Below are positions 1 to 12,603 of a stretch of 64,000 bases of DNA, piece by piece. Position 1 is the stretch's first letter. The number at the start of each line of letters is the position of its first letter. Under the pieces are notes generated by a model. That model ran no database searches, had not been told where the DNA came from, and saw nothing but the letters and a program-made list of their open reading frames with translations. The translations under genes and the position numbers were made by a program. Source of the DNA: Mallotus nudiflorus (taxonomy: Eukaryota > Streptophyta > Magnoliopsida > Malpighiales > Euphorbiaceae); contig CANTUR010000285.1 in assembly GCA_947683625.1 (NCBI GenBank), forward strand, positions 434,001 to 498,000, given 5' to 3'.

Positions 1-731
1 TATGAAACAACTAAAAAAAAGTGAGGCTCAATAGCAAAATTTTCAGGTCATTGGATCAATGCAAACAACATTTCTGGTAACAAACTGCAAACCATTTACT
101 ACTTAAGAAACACACAACATTACATTAAACCAATTATCAAAAAATAAGGTGGAAGCTTCATCATTGCCTTATCAAAAAATCAATACACAGAATGTGAAAC
201 AGTTAAGACACCAAAATCATGATCACAAGTTCACAATAGACATGCAAATGTGAATCTATATACATAATTTATATGTCTATTATGCTGCAACATAATGAAA
301 TTGGCATAATAGAGCAGCAGGAATAAACATATTGGCTTCTACCATTTATTATGCATTTACAAAATGAAATTAGCACAATAGAGCGACAAGCACAATGGGA
401 TTGCAGGCATAGTAAGATATTCCCAGCATAATATAGCAATCTCAAATAAGAAGCAGGAACAAATCAACAATAAACATAAAAGAATAAAGTAATTAAATAA
501 TTAAGGTAAGAGACAGATTGTGTTACTGAATTCATGTTAGCAAAAAAGTCATAACACTGAGGCAAAAACAGGTATGTTAAGGAGCAGTAAATAATGAGCC
601 AACTAAAGGACCTTGTCCTAAATGAGGGAGATTTGTCTAGAAGTTAAGGGAAAAAAAAAAAGGAAACGAAATGAGAATGCATCAAAGTAAAAGAAAATTA
701 AATATGAAAAACTTAAAAGGACAATATTTAC

Positions 732-2860
732 CTTTTTCAAATTCTTTGAATTCTTCCAAATTTTCTTCAACTAACATTGTTTGATTAGGCTTTTTAAGCT
801 AGTCTTAAGTGCAAATCAAGGCTTGAACAAGTGAGGGGGTTAAATAACTCCTAAAATAATCAAACACTCTTCCACTTATGCTAAAAGTTGATTCTAATGC
901 AACGGTTGACATTGGAGTAGCTAATACATCACAAGCCATAGATGAGAGAATAGGGAACCTCTTAGAATTTAGTTTCCACCATTTAAGGAAGTCAAATTTC
1001 CCATCATCTGTTTCTTTCAAGTTTGACTCACTTAGATAAAGATCAAGCTCACATTTTTTTTACTTCCACCAATCCTACTATCCAATTGATGTTGCAAAAA
1101 TCTAGTTTTTAACAACAAACTGGATTTGGTGCTTGATTTCACTTACACATTATATTGGCTTCCACTACTTAACACACTTGATGGACATGAAACTTGAGTA
1201 GCAGTGTTATAATCATCAAATAATTCATAGGAAGCACTCTTAATTTTATGAAATAAATCCACTCCCATAGATGGACAATATATACTTGTACAAGAAAACT
1301 CAAGATATATAATTTTATCCCTTGGATTAAGTATGTTTGTAATAAAAATCAAGATATTAATTTTATCTATATCTCCCCAGTACTTATCAAACTTTAATTT
1401 CATGTTTGCACCTATAGACCTCACATAAGTATCATCAAAATTTTTTCAATCAGTCAACAAATAAAAGAGGTTTGAAATTTTTGAGAAAAAAGTATTTGAA
1501 GTGATATACTGAGAACCAAATATTCTTAATGTCATATTATAAAAGTGTTCAAGCAATTTAAGCATATTTTTGGCACACTTCCAATCAGAAAACTTAGGTA
1601 CATCATCCCCTAGGTCTGCTCTTAAAGCAGGCTCACCTTCTTCATATTTCTTAAAGGTTTTATCATATTCACATGTATTTCTCAACATCAAGTAGGTGGA
1701 ATTCCACCTTATTGGGACATTTAGACAAAGACCACATTTAGACTCTATTCGAATCAATTATGAAAACTCTCTAAATTTTTGTAACCTGGCAGGTGAACTC
1801 TTGATGTACCGAACTCCCTCTCTAACCCTTTTGACAGAAACATTAATTTCCTTTAACCCATTAGACACAACCAAATTAAGAATGTGAGCCACACACCTCA
1901 TATGAACATATTTGGCTATAATTAGACTTGCCCCCCAATTGATTCATTTCTTTTTAAAAAAAGACAAAGTAGTATCATTGCTAAAAGCACTATCAAAAGT
2001 GATTGTGAATACATTTTTAAGACCCTATTTAACCAAAAAGGATTTAAGGGCCTTAGTAAGATATTCACCTCTGTGTGAAAATACAGGCACAAAAGCAATG
2101 ACTTTCTTATTAGGCTCCCACTCAGTTGTTATGAAATTTGTATTTATACACATGTAGTTGACTCTTTAGATCGAAGTCCAAGTATCAGTGGTAAGACACC
2201 CACTTAGATTTGAAATTTTTTTTCATTTTTAATCTCTTTTCAATATAGAGGTTGAAGATATCTCTACTCATTATCCACCTAGAAGGGATTTTAAAACGCG
2301 GGCATAATGCACTCATCAGGTTTCTAAAACCCTCCACTTCCACAAAATGGATAAGTAATTCATCTAAAATAAGCATCCTAATAATAACATTTCTAACAAC
2401 ATCCTGGTCTAATTGTCAGGCCCCAATAACACCCATAGATGATGCACCCTCAGTTTTAAAGGCAGAAACAGGTTCAAAGGTTAAAATTTTTTGTCTGGCA
2501 GATTTGGGCATAGGTTTTCATGCATGTCAATATATGATTTCTAAGAGAAGAAGTACCATACTTTCTAGGTTTAGCACCAAAAGATCTAGGACAATAAAGA
2601 CATTTACCTTTTTCAATTTACCTCCCACCCTGATTTTCTCGAAATGTTCCTAGACAACTGATATGATATCAGTCTGCTTCCTTTTATTAGACTTAGTCCT
2701 TTCAGCTTCAGTCTGTTCTATAAAAGGAACAGACTAATAATGCTGAGCAATGTTATGAAATTGCTCATTTGAAGCATTCTTGGCTTCCACCTCAGTATTT
2801 GCAATCTTTGGTTCACCAGTAATAGTTGAAATGCCATTAGCATCCATTACTTTGTCCATC
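732..2860 (-). pseudogene. hAT transposase (BED zinc finger / RICESLEEPER-like), decayed
   Basis: Cut-and-paste transposase remnant. On the minus strand the start codon is at 2860 (MDKVMDANGIS), and the N-terminal part soon meets a stop. A BED-type zinc finger is readable near 2600-2500 (CLYC ... HILTC). The RNase H-like catalytic region follows in pieces: TDTWTS-like sequence near 2190, an AHILNLVVS stretch near 1880, VPIRWNSTYLMLRNT near 1710, and a segment resembling the hAT RNase H-like domain at 1424-1143. The hAT C-terminal dimerisation domain (1020-805) is the best preserved part: KWWKLNSKRFPILSSMA, then a STFSISGR stretch. The frame breaks several times and stops interrupt it, so no functional protein is expected. 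The coding exon seems to end at 732 before a GTAAAT donor-like site. Family assignment is from known RICESLEEPER-type proteins; loss of function is seen directly. Confidence 0.85.
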
Positions 2861-3310
2861 TACACATCATTAATAAAACAAAGATAACAACATAGTGTAT
2901 CATAACCAATATAACAAGACAAGGAACAAATTAGACACAAAATGTAGTTAACACAAATATTTCATAATAAATATCACAAAAATAAATAAAGTATCAAATA
3001 ATATTATTAATAAAATTATATAATAAATTACTATAATTTTAGTTACATAATTTATTAGGTTAATAATAAAATTATATAATAAATAATTTTATTAGTTATT
3101 AATTAAGGAAAATATATAATCAGGTTAATTAATAAATTAATTAAATATTAAATCTTATAAAAATATATAAATATAAATATTATTTCATTCAATATTTTAT
3201 AAATTTACCTGACTAATTTTGATAAAAAAATTAAGACACAATATAATATTTCAAAACATTTAAAATAATATTATTTATAAAATTTCAATTCCACATATCT
3301 AATTTTATAC

Positions 3311-3625
3311 GTGATAAAAATCTCACTTTTAAACACACAAAAAAAATATAAAAAAAATCCCCACATATAACAACGAAGCGAAATTATTTTGATAAAATCA
3401 AACAGATCAACTTCCACTTGTGAAAAAAATCCAACTTTTACACACATAAAATCAAAAATCCCTTCAGATTATAAGGAAACGATAATATTTTCAAAAAATA
3501 AACAAATTGGTTTCCACATGTGAAAAAAATATCACTTTTATACATATAAAATTAAAAAAAAACCCCTCAGATTACAAGAAATTGAAAAGATTTTCATAAA
3601 ATCCAACAAATCGACTTCCACCATT
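3311..3625. repeat. Three tandem ~100-110 bp units in the hAT 5' region
   Basis: Diverged units begin at 3311, 3420 and 3520. Each starts GTGAWAAAAAT, runs through a C-ACTTTTA-ACA-A block and ends in a CTTCCAC or TTTCCAC motif. They lie between the transposase start (2860) and the element terminus (4496). Tandem repeats in hAT subterminal regions can be transposase-binding or promoter sequence; that role here is inference. Confidence 0.6.
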
Positions 3626-4504
3626 AAAAAAAATTGTAAAATGTAATAGAAAATATATCAATCGTTTAAGTAGATAACAGTTAAGGCCAATCACAAGATC
3701 TTTACATCCACATTTTAGATCAAGTATTGATTTGTTTAAATCTTTGTTTCCACTAAAAAGATCTCCGATTCAGCAATATTAACGTATATGCAAACAAAAT
3801 AGAAGGCACAAAATGTTAAAACACACTTGCATGTCTGTTAGATCTAAAAAAATCAAATTTTCATGTTTAAACACTGACTATATTATCATAAAATGCAAGA
3901 TCTTTAACTTCTGTCACCACTTTTCTTTCAAGCATAGCAGATCAATCATCAATGGACAATAAGGACTGTTAGGTGTTAGCAGACTGATACCAGTGTAGTC
4001 TAGTGTTTTTTCAAGAATAAAAGGATGAAAAGGGTAAGAGATTCAATATTTTGGTTTACAAAAGGTAACAGAAGGTGTGTTTTATGGTAAAAACAAGAGA
4101 ATTTTGAGAGAACACAACACAAATAGGAAGTTTAGAGAACACAGAGAAGAGAGGAGAGGGGCAGTCGTGAGAGAATAAAAGAATGAGAGGAGTATGTGTG
4201 TGACAAAGTGGTTTAGAAATGAGGGGAAATGGAGAATGAGATGCTTATAAAATTAGGTTTTTTAGGGTTAGGGTTTAGTAAAAGAAATGACACCATTTTA
4301 GTTATTATTAAATTTGGATATTCGAGCAGGTCGAGGATAATTTTCTCTCCCTCGACCCGTAAATCGAAATCCAAATTTCCTTTGAATTATGGTCTGAATC
4401 GAACCACTTCCTAAGCTTGGGTGGAATTGAATCCTTTGCATTTTGGGTCAAGTTTTGGTCAGCAACTCAGACCAGGTCGGGTCTTGCACAACCCTACACA
4501 AAAT

Positions 4505-5230
4505 AATTCATGATATATACATTTGTGTTGAAATCAAATCTTAATTTTTCTTTTATTGATGAATTTAAAGTACTTAATAATTTTATATTTTAATTAAGAA
4601 CCGTATTACTATATTTAAAATAAATAAATAGAAAAATTTTTAAATATATATTTATCTGTAGTTCTATGTATAATATAAATATTTAAAATATTTAAATCAA
4701 ATTATTTTCAAGATAATATTTTAACTCAAACTAAAAAAAATAAGTACATATCAATTAAATGTTCATTACATAAAAATAAGGAATAAACTTATGTTTTAGT
4801 TAATTATAAAAATTAATTTTGAATTCTCATTACTTAAATATTTGCTTGACATGCATCAATGAAAAGTATAAATTAAAAAAGAATAAGAAAATTATGAATC
4901 AATTTGTCAAAATTAATAGGTTGTGTTTAAATTGTAAAAAATGTCAAAGATCATGTATGTTTTTACAAGTAGTCAAAACGATACGTTTTAATGTAATACT
5001 TACGTGGATCGAATTAAATTTTTTTAAAAACCACATCAACAAAGTTTTACTAGATTTTTAATAAGTCTATGGAATTGTAAAAATTTAAAAGTTAATGAAC
5101 AACATTGTCTAAATTAAAAATATATATATTGAAATTATAAAAAGCGTTGAAGTTTGCAATTTTTTTTATAATTTACCCTTATTTTTATTTTTTCAAATTG
5201 AGCAAGGCCTCTATCTCTAGCATTTATTGA
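4505..5230. other. AT-rich intergenic DNA
   Basis: Low-complexity AT-rich sequence outside the hAT terminus. A frame of about 80 codons at 4819-5061 has no recognisable domain and a low-complexity composition, so I do not call it a gene. Confidence 0.5.
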
Positions 5231-5378
5231 CATGCACGTTTCCAAATTAAAGGATCATACTATATATTAGACTAGACTATCTAGAATGGATGATAAAATA
5301 TTTACATGCACGTTTTCAAATTAAAGGACCATACTATATATTAGACTAGACTATTTAGAATGGATGATAAAATATTTC
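5231..5378. repeat. 74-bp direct tandem duplication
   Basis: Two adjacent copies start with CATGCACGTTT at 5231 and 5305 and end with GATAAAATATTT. By eye they differ at about three positions (for example TTTCC/TTTTC and GGATC/GGACC), so the duplication is fairly recent compared with the surrounding decay. Confidence 0.9.
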
Positions 5379-5689
5379 ATCATATTACGAAGTTGAGACA
5401 TTTGATTAAAAGCATGATTCAATATCTCAATTTTCTTACTTTCTTTTTTCAAATAATGAGGTTTAGCCATTTAGACTAATTATTAAAAAAAAAATTACGA
5501 TACCATATGCTTGTATACAAAATTGCGCTTTTATTTATCACATAAGATTACGGTGGAACTAGCTATGCGGATTAATATTAATATTTAAAAAGGTCATCAA
5601 AATGTAAGGATTGTTTTTTTTTTTTCCCCCCTTCAATGCAGTTCACATGATGGGGCCTCTAGCCTTTACCACCCAGCTAAAGTTATAAT

Positions 5690-5965
5690 CTGGCAATGCC
5701 ATGTACGTCTTATTAGTGACGTGACAACTGTCACATATGTCCTACAAGTGACATGAGTGATGCAGCATGTGCCATGCAAGTCTGCAATATATCATAATAA
5801 ATGCCACATAGGCTGTATCAACAGCGTGACAAATGCCGCATTACCACAGGAGTGACGTATATTGTGCCGTGTGTGACAGATTAATGACGGCTTATGCCAC
5901 ATATCTCTGTGACGTGGCAAGTTACATGTACTTCAGATCTTTTAAGTGCCATGTGCCACGGAAGG
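5690..5965. repeat. Patch rich in GTGACG / TGCCAC motifs
   Basis: Within about 275 bp the words GTGAC(G/A), ATGCCA(C/T), GTGCC and their complements recur more than a dozen times (for example near 5718, 5741, 5815, 5829, 5853, 5910). No constant period was found, so this is a dispersed or badly decayed repeat. It may be the remnant of an inverted-repeat DNA transposon. The ACGT/TGACG cores also resemble bZIP sites, but that may be chance. Confidence 0.45.
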
Positions 5966-6682
5966 GGGTTATTAGGATTTGGGACGTGGAATTTGTGTTG
6001 AATGAATTTGTAGAATCGCAGCACAGAGCCAATGCTGGGCCACAAAACTATTGTAGCTTTTGGGCTTATCATTGAACGCAACTATTGCATGAAGCATCAA
6101 ATATTTGGATCTTGTGCTCCACAAACCCATATCCAACTATATATTATTTTCAAATAAACTAGTTATTTCCATTTGACGGTCCAAAAATCCGATCATACAA
6201 ATAATATTATTTATTTTATAAAAGGAAAAAAGGTAGTACTATAAAAACGTCTTACGCAAACAGAATCACATGAATCTATACTTAATTATATATAGCTATT
6301 AATGTCCACTCATACCTAAGTTTTATATGCATATTAGATTATTATTTTTTGGATAAGTGACATTAGATTCATTGTTTGGTCCAAGATCAAAAGTTTAAGA
6401 GTCATTAAAAAAAAAAAAAAGGTTTAAAGAAGAGGAATGTGTGAGGATGAACAGCATAAACAAAAAGTCTAAATATTCGTAATCCTACCTACAAAAATTA
6501 AAAAAAGAAATAATTGAAAAAAAGAAAAGAGCATCACTCATCCATAACTTTCTACAAAATCATACCTATAAATGATAAAGAAGAAGAAAATAAAAGCATT
6601 ACCAATCTATAACTTTCTACAAAATTATAACTACAAGATGACTAAAAAAAGAAGAAACTCGAAGCATCTTTGGTAAACTTTG

Positions 6683-6717
<35 letters not shown>

Positions 6718-8380
6718 TCCACTGCTCCCCTTGATAGCTACTTCTCCACTTGAATCCCCAGCAAAAAGGACCAACAGGCATAGACTTTGCCTGTAAAACA
6801 GGTAATGGAAGGAAAATGGCACATTATCTTTTATTGTGGACAGAAAGTGCTATACAATGAAAATCCTTGTTCCCTTTTTGCCCGAATATAAATTCCCACA
6901 ACTCGTAAAGACTTTCAACATTAGATCAAATAAGCGTAAATATAAAAATCCTAATCAAATTATAGTTGAAAGGCACAACATAATTTTATAATCTCCTTTC
7001 AAGGTATAAATTTATGTACTAACCGGCCATTATTCCAAAATTTAAAATGTCTGTATGCATGCTGCACATTTACTTAAATTTAAAAATATTTTATCAGTGA
7101 AATTAGATTCAATAATATTAAGTCACCCCTAAATAGTTAAAGCAGTAAAATGTTGTCATCTCTCTACTCTTTTTTTTTTTATGGTGAAAAATTAAACAAT
7201 TGAAATGAAAAAAAAAAAAGAATTCAGTAATATTAAAATCGTCCTAAGAATAACATATCATCTTCACAGCAGTTCAATTAAATAAAAAAATATTCTTAAT
7301 GCCCTGACATAAAGGGCATCAAATTGGGAGGGGAAAAGGACAATATATATGGAATTGTGATGATCATGTTTTTGTCTTGCAGTAAAAACACAAATATGAA
7401 TGTTGCATCAAGACCACCGTACTTGGATCCTTTTATTCTATTCTTATCTAAAAATTCCTTAAATATTTATCCCAATTGTATTTATAATTAATATCATGTA
7501 TCCTTAATTAATTCATAAACAGCATTAATCAATTAAGAATCAGAATATAGTATGATTCAGTACTTCCCTACAAAATCATTACTACTAATGGGCGCTTCTT
7601 GTATGGCCAATTTCTTTATTATCTGGATAAAAACTAGATATTAGTCGGCACGTTAGGCGGAAGAAATAAATAATTTTAATTTATTCATATTTTTAAAAAT
7701 ATTGAAATAAATTTTTTAGAAAAGCTATTTAAAAAGAAATTTTTTTAATAATTATTCATTTTTTTAATTTACTGTGATTATGAAAAAAAGTATTATAGAG
7801 TTTTGAGTAAAATAGAGATTTAAATAGTGGTGACTATCTTAAAAATAATGGAACACAAATACTCGAAATAATTTAAATGAAATAAATAGAAATTTAAGAG
7901 TTTTTAATTTAATAAAACGAATAGAAATATTTGAGTAATCTGTACCATATATTTAGTTAAAAAAATGCATAGATAGTTGAAGTAGATGTATTAATAAATT
8001 AAAGAAATTGAAGTTCAAGAGTTTTAATTGAATTAAATACATATGAATCTTGAACTCAAGATTGTTTAATTTCATAACATAATAGAAATTAAAGAGTTTT
8101 TAATTTAATGAAACAAATAGGAATAATTTATAAGTACAATATAGTTAATGAAAAGGATGGATAGTTGGGTACAGGGATGGAGATAATGAAGAGACTACGA
8201 TATTAATAAGAAGAATAGGAAATAATGAAGAAAAATTAGAAGATGGAGACAATGAAAAGACAGTAATAATAATGAAATCAATGATATTTACTGTAGTACT
8301 AATCATCCGCTAAATTTATTTACTATACTAGTAATTATCCACTAAATTTAGAATTAAATGGTGACAAAGTGGAAGAGGTA
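5966..8380. other. Intergenic DNA without recognised genes
   Basis: AT-rich sequence with several homopolymer A/T runs (around 6405-6420, 6683-6715, 7170-7180). I see no exon structure, RNA gene or element termini. A frame across 5833-6075 overlaps the repeat patch and is not credible as a gene. Confidence 0.5.
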
Positions 8381-8392
8381 AAGTTTGAAAAT

Positions 8393-8505
8393 GATAGCCA
8401 GCCCCGCTAGGATAACTTCTAAAAAGATAGCCTAAAGTGTAAGAGGTGGGGTTAAAATTCCCAATCCCCCACCTCACCTCTATACAAAAAAAAAAAAAAA
8501 AAAAA
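8393..8505 (+). mobile_element. Short SINE-like insertion with poly(A) and 12-bp target duplications
   Basis: A body of about 90 bp ends in TATAC followed by about 20 A residues. It is flanked by direct repeats AAGTTTGAAAAT (8381-8392 and 8506-8517). Inside, TAGCCTAAAGTGTAAGAG resembles a tRNA-type pol III A box (TAGCTCAGTTGGTAGAG), and GGGGTTAAAATTCCC resembles a B box. The target duplication plus A-tail is strong evidence for LINE-machinery retroposition. The tRNA ancestry is inference. Confidence 0.65.
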
Positions 8506-8517
8506 AAGTTTGAAAAT

Positions 8518-10814
8518 AATGAAATTGAAAAAAAACATAAAATAAAAGTATATTAAAAGTAAAATAACTTTTTGAGAAGATAGAAAGAGTTTAAAGAAAT
8601 AATTAAATGAAGAATATTTTATCAATAGATTTTTAGAATTTGCATGGCAGCTAGGTGTCGTAAGAATAAATCATCACCTGTAAATCGATTAGAATGCCAC
8701 TTGTTATATTTTTATTAAGTCATAGTTTAGAGCTTAGCTTTATTGTATTTATATAGATTATTATTTAAGTCGCCTGTTAAATGCCTGTCTTGCATTGTTG
8801 TCCTTACTTAATGCAACTGAACAAAATAGTTTTATTTATTTATTTATTTTAATGACAACATTTTGGTGTAGGAAGAGCTAAACTACATATGTTTTCTAAT
8901 GGGGTAGAATTGAATATGGCGTCTCAGTCTCGTTCACAGTATGACAGATTAGAGGATAGGCAATTGAATAAGAGGCCACAATTCCTACAGCCTTATGCCA
9001 GGAGTGCGCAGTAATGGTGAAAATTGCAGAGATGCTAAAGGCTGTCAAGTCCATGATGATTATGCACAAATGCTACAAGAAAGGAGGATCGGCATATTGA
9101 ACTCAATCACCTGAGCAAAAACAAATGGCCCACTATCCCTCATTCGAAGGACATCGATCGCACTCCATGACAGTCAAATCACCTCCAACTGCTGGAGCAA
9201 TAAGAAAACAAATGGAAACAACAAAGTCAAATTTGTAGCTGGTGGCTAAGAAATTAACCTTTTTAATTGAGGAATAAAAAAAGAAAAGAAAGTGGAAGGG
9301 TGTGGTAGAACTGAAAATGGAAGAGGTTAAAGGACAATAATGTAAAGAAAACAAACGAAAGAAAATAAATGAAGACAGCGGGGTGAAACAATGGAACTGA
9401 AGTGATAGCTTTCTAGAATGCAAAGTGGCAGAATTATAGAGCACCAAAAAAGTGGTACTCGGCTTTATTATACAAATGGTATAGCTATTTCTCCATTAAT
9501 TCTATTTTTTTTTGTCATTTTTTCTAAATAATGGTTGTTCAAAATTTATTGAATTTTTATAATTCAATTTGATATATATGAAAGTATAAAAATGGTAAAA
9601 AAATTTTAAAAATAAATTTAACGTAACTATATATATCATGATATGAATTTAAAAATAATAAAAGTATCTTCATAAATAATTTAAAATAACTACATATATC
9701 ACGATATAAATCTAAAATGTCATTTAAATAAAAATAATTTCTTATGAGATGATACATCTAGTTGTTTGATTTTTGTTCATCTCTTATGATCATAACCTTT
9801 TCTGTGCACATAAATTTCGTGTTTAAAAATTAAAAAAGGAAATTAAGGAATAAATTATGAACTTTATTGATTTTTAGAAAACGGATTACAATTTCAAATG
9901 AAATTTTTATTAAAAAGAATTTGGATCCTCTCATTTGAATTTCATAATACCCACGTAATTGAAGGGCTTTATAGATTGATTTTAAAGTGAAGTGATGATT
10001 TTATAGAACTGAAGAATACGATTTTGGAGAACTTTAGGTATTGAATTTGACAAAATTTTAATGTTTATTTTCTTGACCTTGAGACTTGAATTTGACAGAA
10101 TTTCAAGTCTTGATTTCTTAATAATCTAAAGCATAGGAGGCACCGCATTTATGGAGGTGGTGTTGGTGTTATAGAATTCCATAATTCTTCACATCTACTA
10201 ATATGGGAGGATTGACTTCATCTTCAACTACTTGATGCAATTTAATCGGCTTATGCATCATTATATAAATAAATAATTTTTGTAATTATACATTTTAAAT
10301 ATTTTGATTGGTTATTAAAATAGTTTAATTAATATAATAAACTAAAATATTTTATCAATTTTATAAATTTATTAAAATATTTAATAACCTAATTTATTTA
10401 TTTAATAGATTAAAAATACTTTATTGATACAAAATTAATTTTTGAAAATTTACATATCTAAACCCTCCTCTCAAAAAAATTATATTTTAATTAATATAAT
10501 AAACTAAAAATATTTTACTAATCTAAAATTTTTTTAAATTTATTAAATTAAATTATTTAATAGGGTAAAAATAATTTCTGAAATTTTACATATGTACACC
10601 TTCTCAAAAGAAAAAAAAAATCGATCATTATACTATTTTTTTGAACCATGACCTTAACACTTTTAGTCTTTCATGGCGTTCAAGTTTCATCAACTTCTAA
10701 ATAATTGTATTGCTTTGCTTGCACTAAAAAAAATTGTATTTGGTTTTGTGCTATTGGCGATGCTTGCAACCGCAAAGCATAGCATGATTCATAGTGACCT
10801 TATGTTGTACCATT
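8518..10814. other. Intergenic DNA with an unidentified coding-like scrap
   Basis: Mostly AT-rich. At 8915-9010 (+) a short frame reads MASQSRSQYDRLEDRQLNKR and continues about 12 residues to a stop. It follows a TGTAG acceptor-like site near 8872 and sits in less AT-rich sequence extending to about 9440. It could be a decayed exon or a retroelement gag scrap; I do not recognise the family. The stretch 9450-10800 is very AT-rich and featureless up to the 5' break of Copia-1. Confidence 0.4.
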
Positions 10815-11873
10815 TGAAAGGAGTACGGGCTTGTAAATTGAATTTTTGTGAACATTGTATCAAAAGAAAAAAGATAAGGGTGAAATTTGGTAGAACAATT
10901 TATAATACTGAGGTATTTTGGATTATATTCATTCAAATGTATGGGGGTCTTCCAAAATAGTTTCATTGGGAGGAAAATACTATTATGCACCTTTCTTGAT
11001 AATTTTTCTTGGAGAGTTTGGATGTATAAAATGAAGACGAAGGATGAAGTGTTGAGAATTTTCCTTAAATGGAAAAAGATGATGGAGAATCAAATAGGAA
11101 GAAAAGTCAAACATCTCCATAGAAACAATGGTGGAAAGTTAAAAAATAATCCATTTTTTAAAGTTTATGAAGATGAAGGTATTGTCAAACACTTCACCGT
11201 CGGATATACACCACAACAAAATGGGGTGGTAGAATGAATGAATGAATTAGACATTGCAAGAGAATGTTCGATGTATATTGTCCAATGCTAGGTTAGGCAA
11301 AGAATTTTGGGTTGAGGCTGTAGCATATGCTTGTCACTTTGTCAATCGCCTACCATTGATTGCTATTGGTGGTAAAACGCTATTAGACAAATGGTTTGGA
11401 AAACCTACTATAGATTATGATTCCTTACATGTGTTTGGTTCTACTACATATTACCATGTTAAGGAGTCAAAGTTGGACTCAAGAGCAAAAAATGCTATCT
11501 TTACGGGGATTACTTTTAGTGTAAAAGGCGATCGTCTTTGGTGTTAAAAAATAAAGAAAGTAATATTTAACAGGGATGTTACCTTTGATAAATCTACCAT
11601 ACTGAGAAAGGTGACTTCTAAAAAGATGGAGCAAAAAGATGGTACTCCCAAACTGGTAGAGTTTGATGACAAGAGAATTGTCCCAGCCAACGAAAAATAA
11701 ATAATTACTCTTCTATGGTATAAGAAGAGTCAAATGAAGAAGATATTATAATCTAAGAACCTTTATGGCTAAATGAGGAAGAGGTTCAGACCCAAGAACC
11801 TCCACAACAACATGGACCAATTGCATTAAGAAAAGGAAAGAGGACCATTAAACAACCTGCTCGATATGCTACT
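10815..11873 (+). pseudogene. Copia-1 integrase fragment
   Basis: The first part reads RACKLNFCEHCIKRKK, the C-x2-C half of the integrase zinc finger, near 10826-10875. The catalytic core follows with frameshifts: DNFSWRVWMYKMK near 11000 (family: VDDFSR) and RNNGGKLKNNPFF near 11120 (family: DNGGE). The first D of that motif is gone in this copy. After YTPQQNGVV (11206-11232) an in-frame stop replaces the codon after the family ER. Sequence continues through LGKEFWVEAVAYACHFVNRL to a C-terminal linker ending QPARYAT at the solo LTR insertion. Multiple stops show it is dead. It aligns residue by residue with the Copia-2 integrase at 48541-48023. Confidence 0.85.
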
Positions 11874-12603
11874 TTGTCACGACCCAAAACAGGGGCCATG
11901 ACCGGCGCTAGGGAACGGGAATTCTTTCGAATCCGGAACCCGTAGCAAGCCTAAAAATAAAAATAAATCATGCAATAACAATAACCATATAATATATATA
12001 TGTGCAGCGGAAATAAAAATCATAATATCATAAATATTACAATATCATCCATCTCAACTGGATATAATTCAAAACTCATCACATCGCATATATAATCTCA
12101 TAAATGTATGATCTTTATACAAATCCAGTTTTACTATAATACATCTCTTTAAAATAAAGTACATAAAATCCAATACTGTAATTTACAACTACTGCAGTAT
12201 CTAGAATAAATAAATAAGACTCAAGTATACAATTTACATAAAGAAGCCGGGGCGGAAGAAATCCGGCGTATCGACCTGCTACTGAGGTCTGAGGAAGTTG
12301 ACTCTCCTGAAAAATAGTCAACGGAGGGGAGTCAGACCTCACTGAGTGAATTACTATAGTATATATACATACACTCTAAGTGATAATGCATACAGTCAAC
12401 AATATATGAGTAATATGTATATATACAGGCAAGTTCATACAGATGCAGAAAAATCATTTTATATATTTTGTCTGAAAATCAACTTTTATGAAGGATCACA
12501 TAGAACCCTAGAATATCGCAACCTCAGAAAATAGTGTTAAACAACACTCTAGCCATACAGGCTCATTAATTCCAAATATATCCACTTAATCCATTTGGAC
12601 AGT

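Larger units (their letters stand above)
1..4496 (-). mobile_element. hAT-superfamily DNA transposon, partial or boundary unknown on the left
   Basis: The right end carries a hAT-like terminus. Read on the minus strand from 4496 it begins TAGGGTTGTGCAAGACCCG, a start typical of plant Ac/Tag-like hAT elements, followed by GC-richer subterminal sequence to about 4390. The next bases outward, CACAAAAT (4497-4504), would be the 8-bp target duplication. Its partner and the left terminus were not found, so the element may start before the window. Inside are a decayed transposase (732-2860, minus) and a 1.6-kb region upstream of its start that holds three tandem repeat units (3311-3625). Bases 1-731 are AT-rich with no recognised gene and probably are the 3' part of the element. 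The superfamily call is firm from the transposase; the left limit is a guess. Confidence 0.7.

Noticed and set aside
2252..2653. 133-codon plus-strand frame
   Set aside because: It is the antisense shadow of the hAT transposase catalytic region and zinc finger.
5833..6081. Overlapping frames of 80 and 66 codons on opposite strands
   Set aside because: They lie in the repeated TGACG/TGCCAC patch, have no domain, and mirror each other.
10673..10815. N-terminal extension MAFKFHQLLN... ahead of the Copia-1 integrase
   Set aside because: It does not match Copia-2 at the same place, so it is flanking DNA read through the 5' truncation point, not a real protein start.
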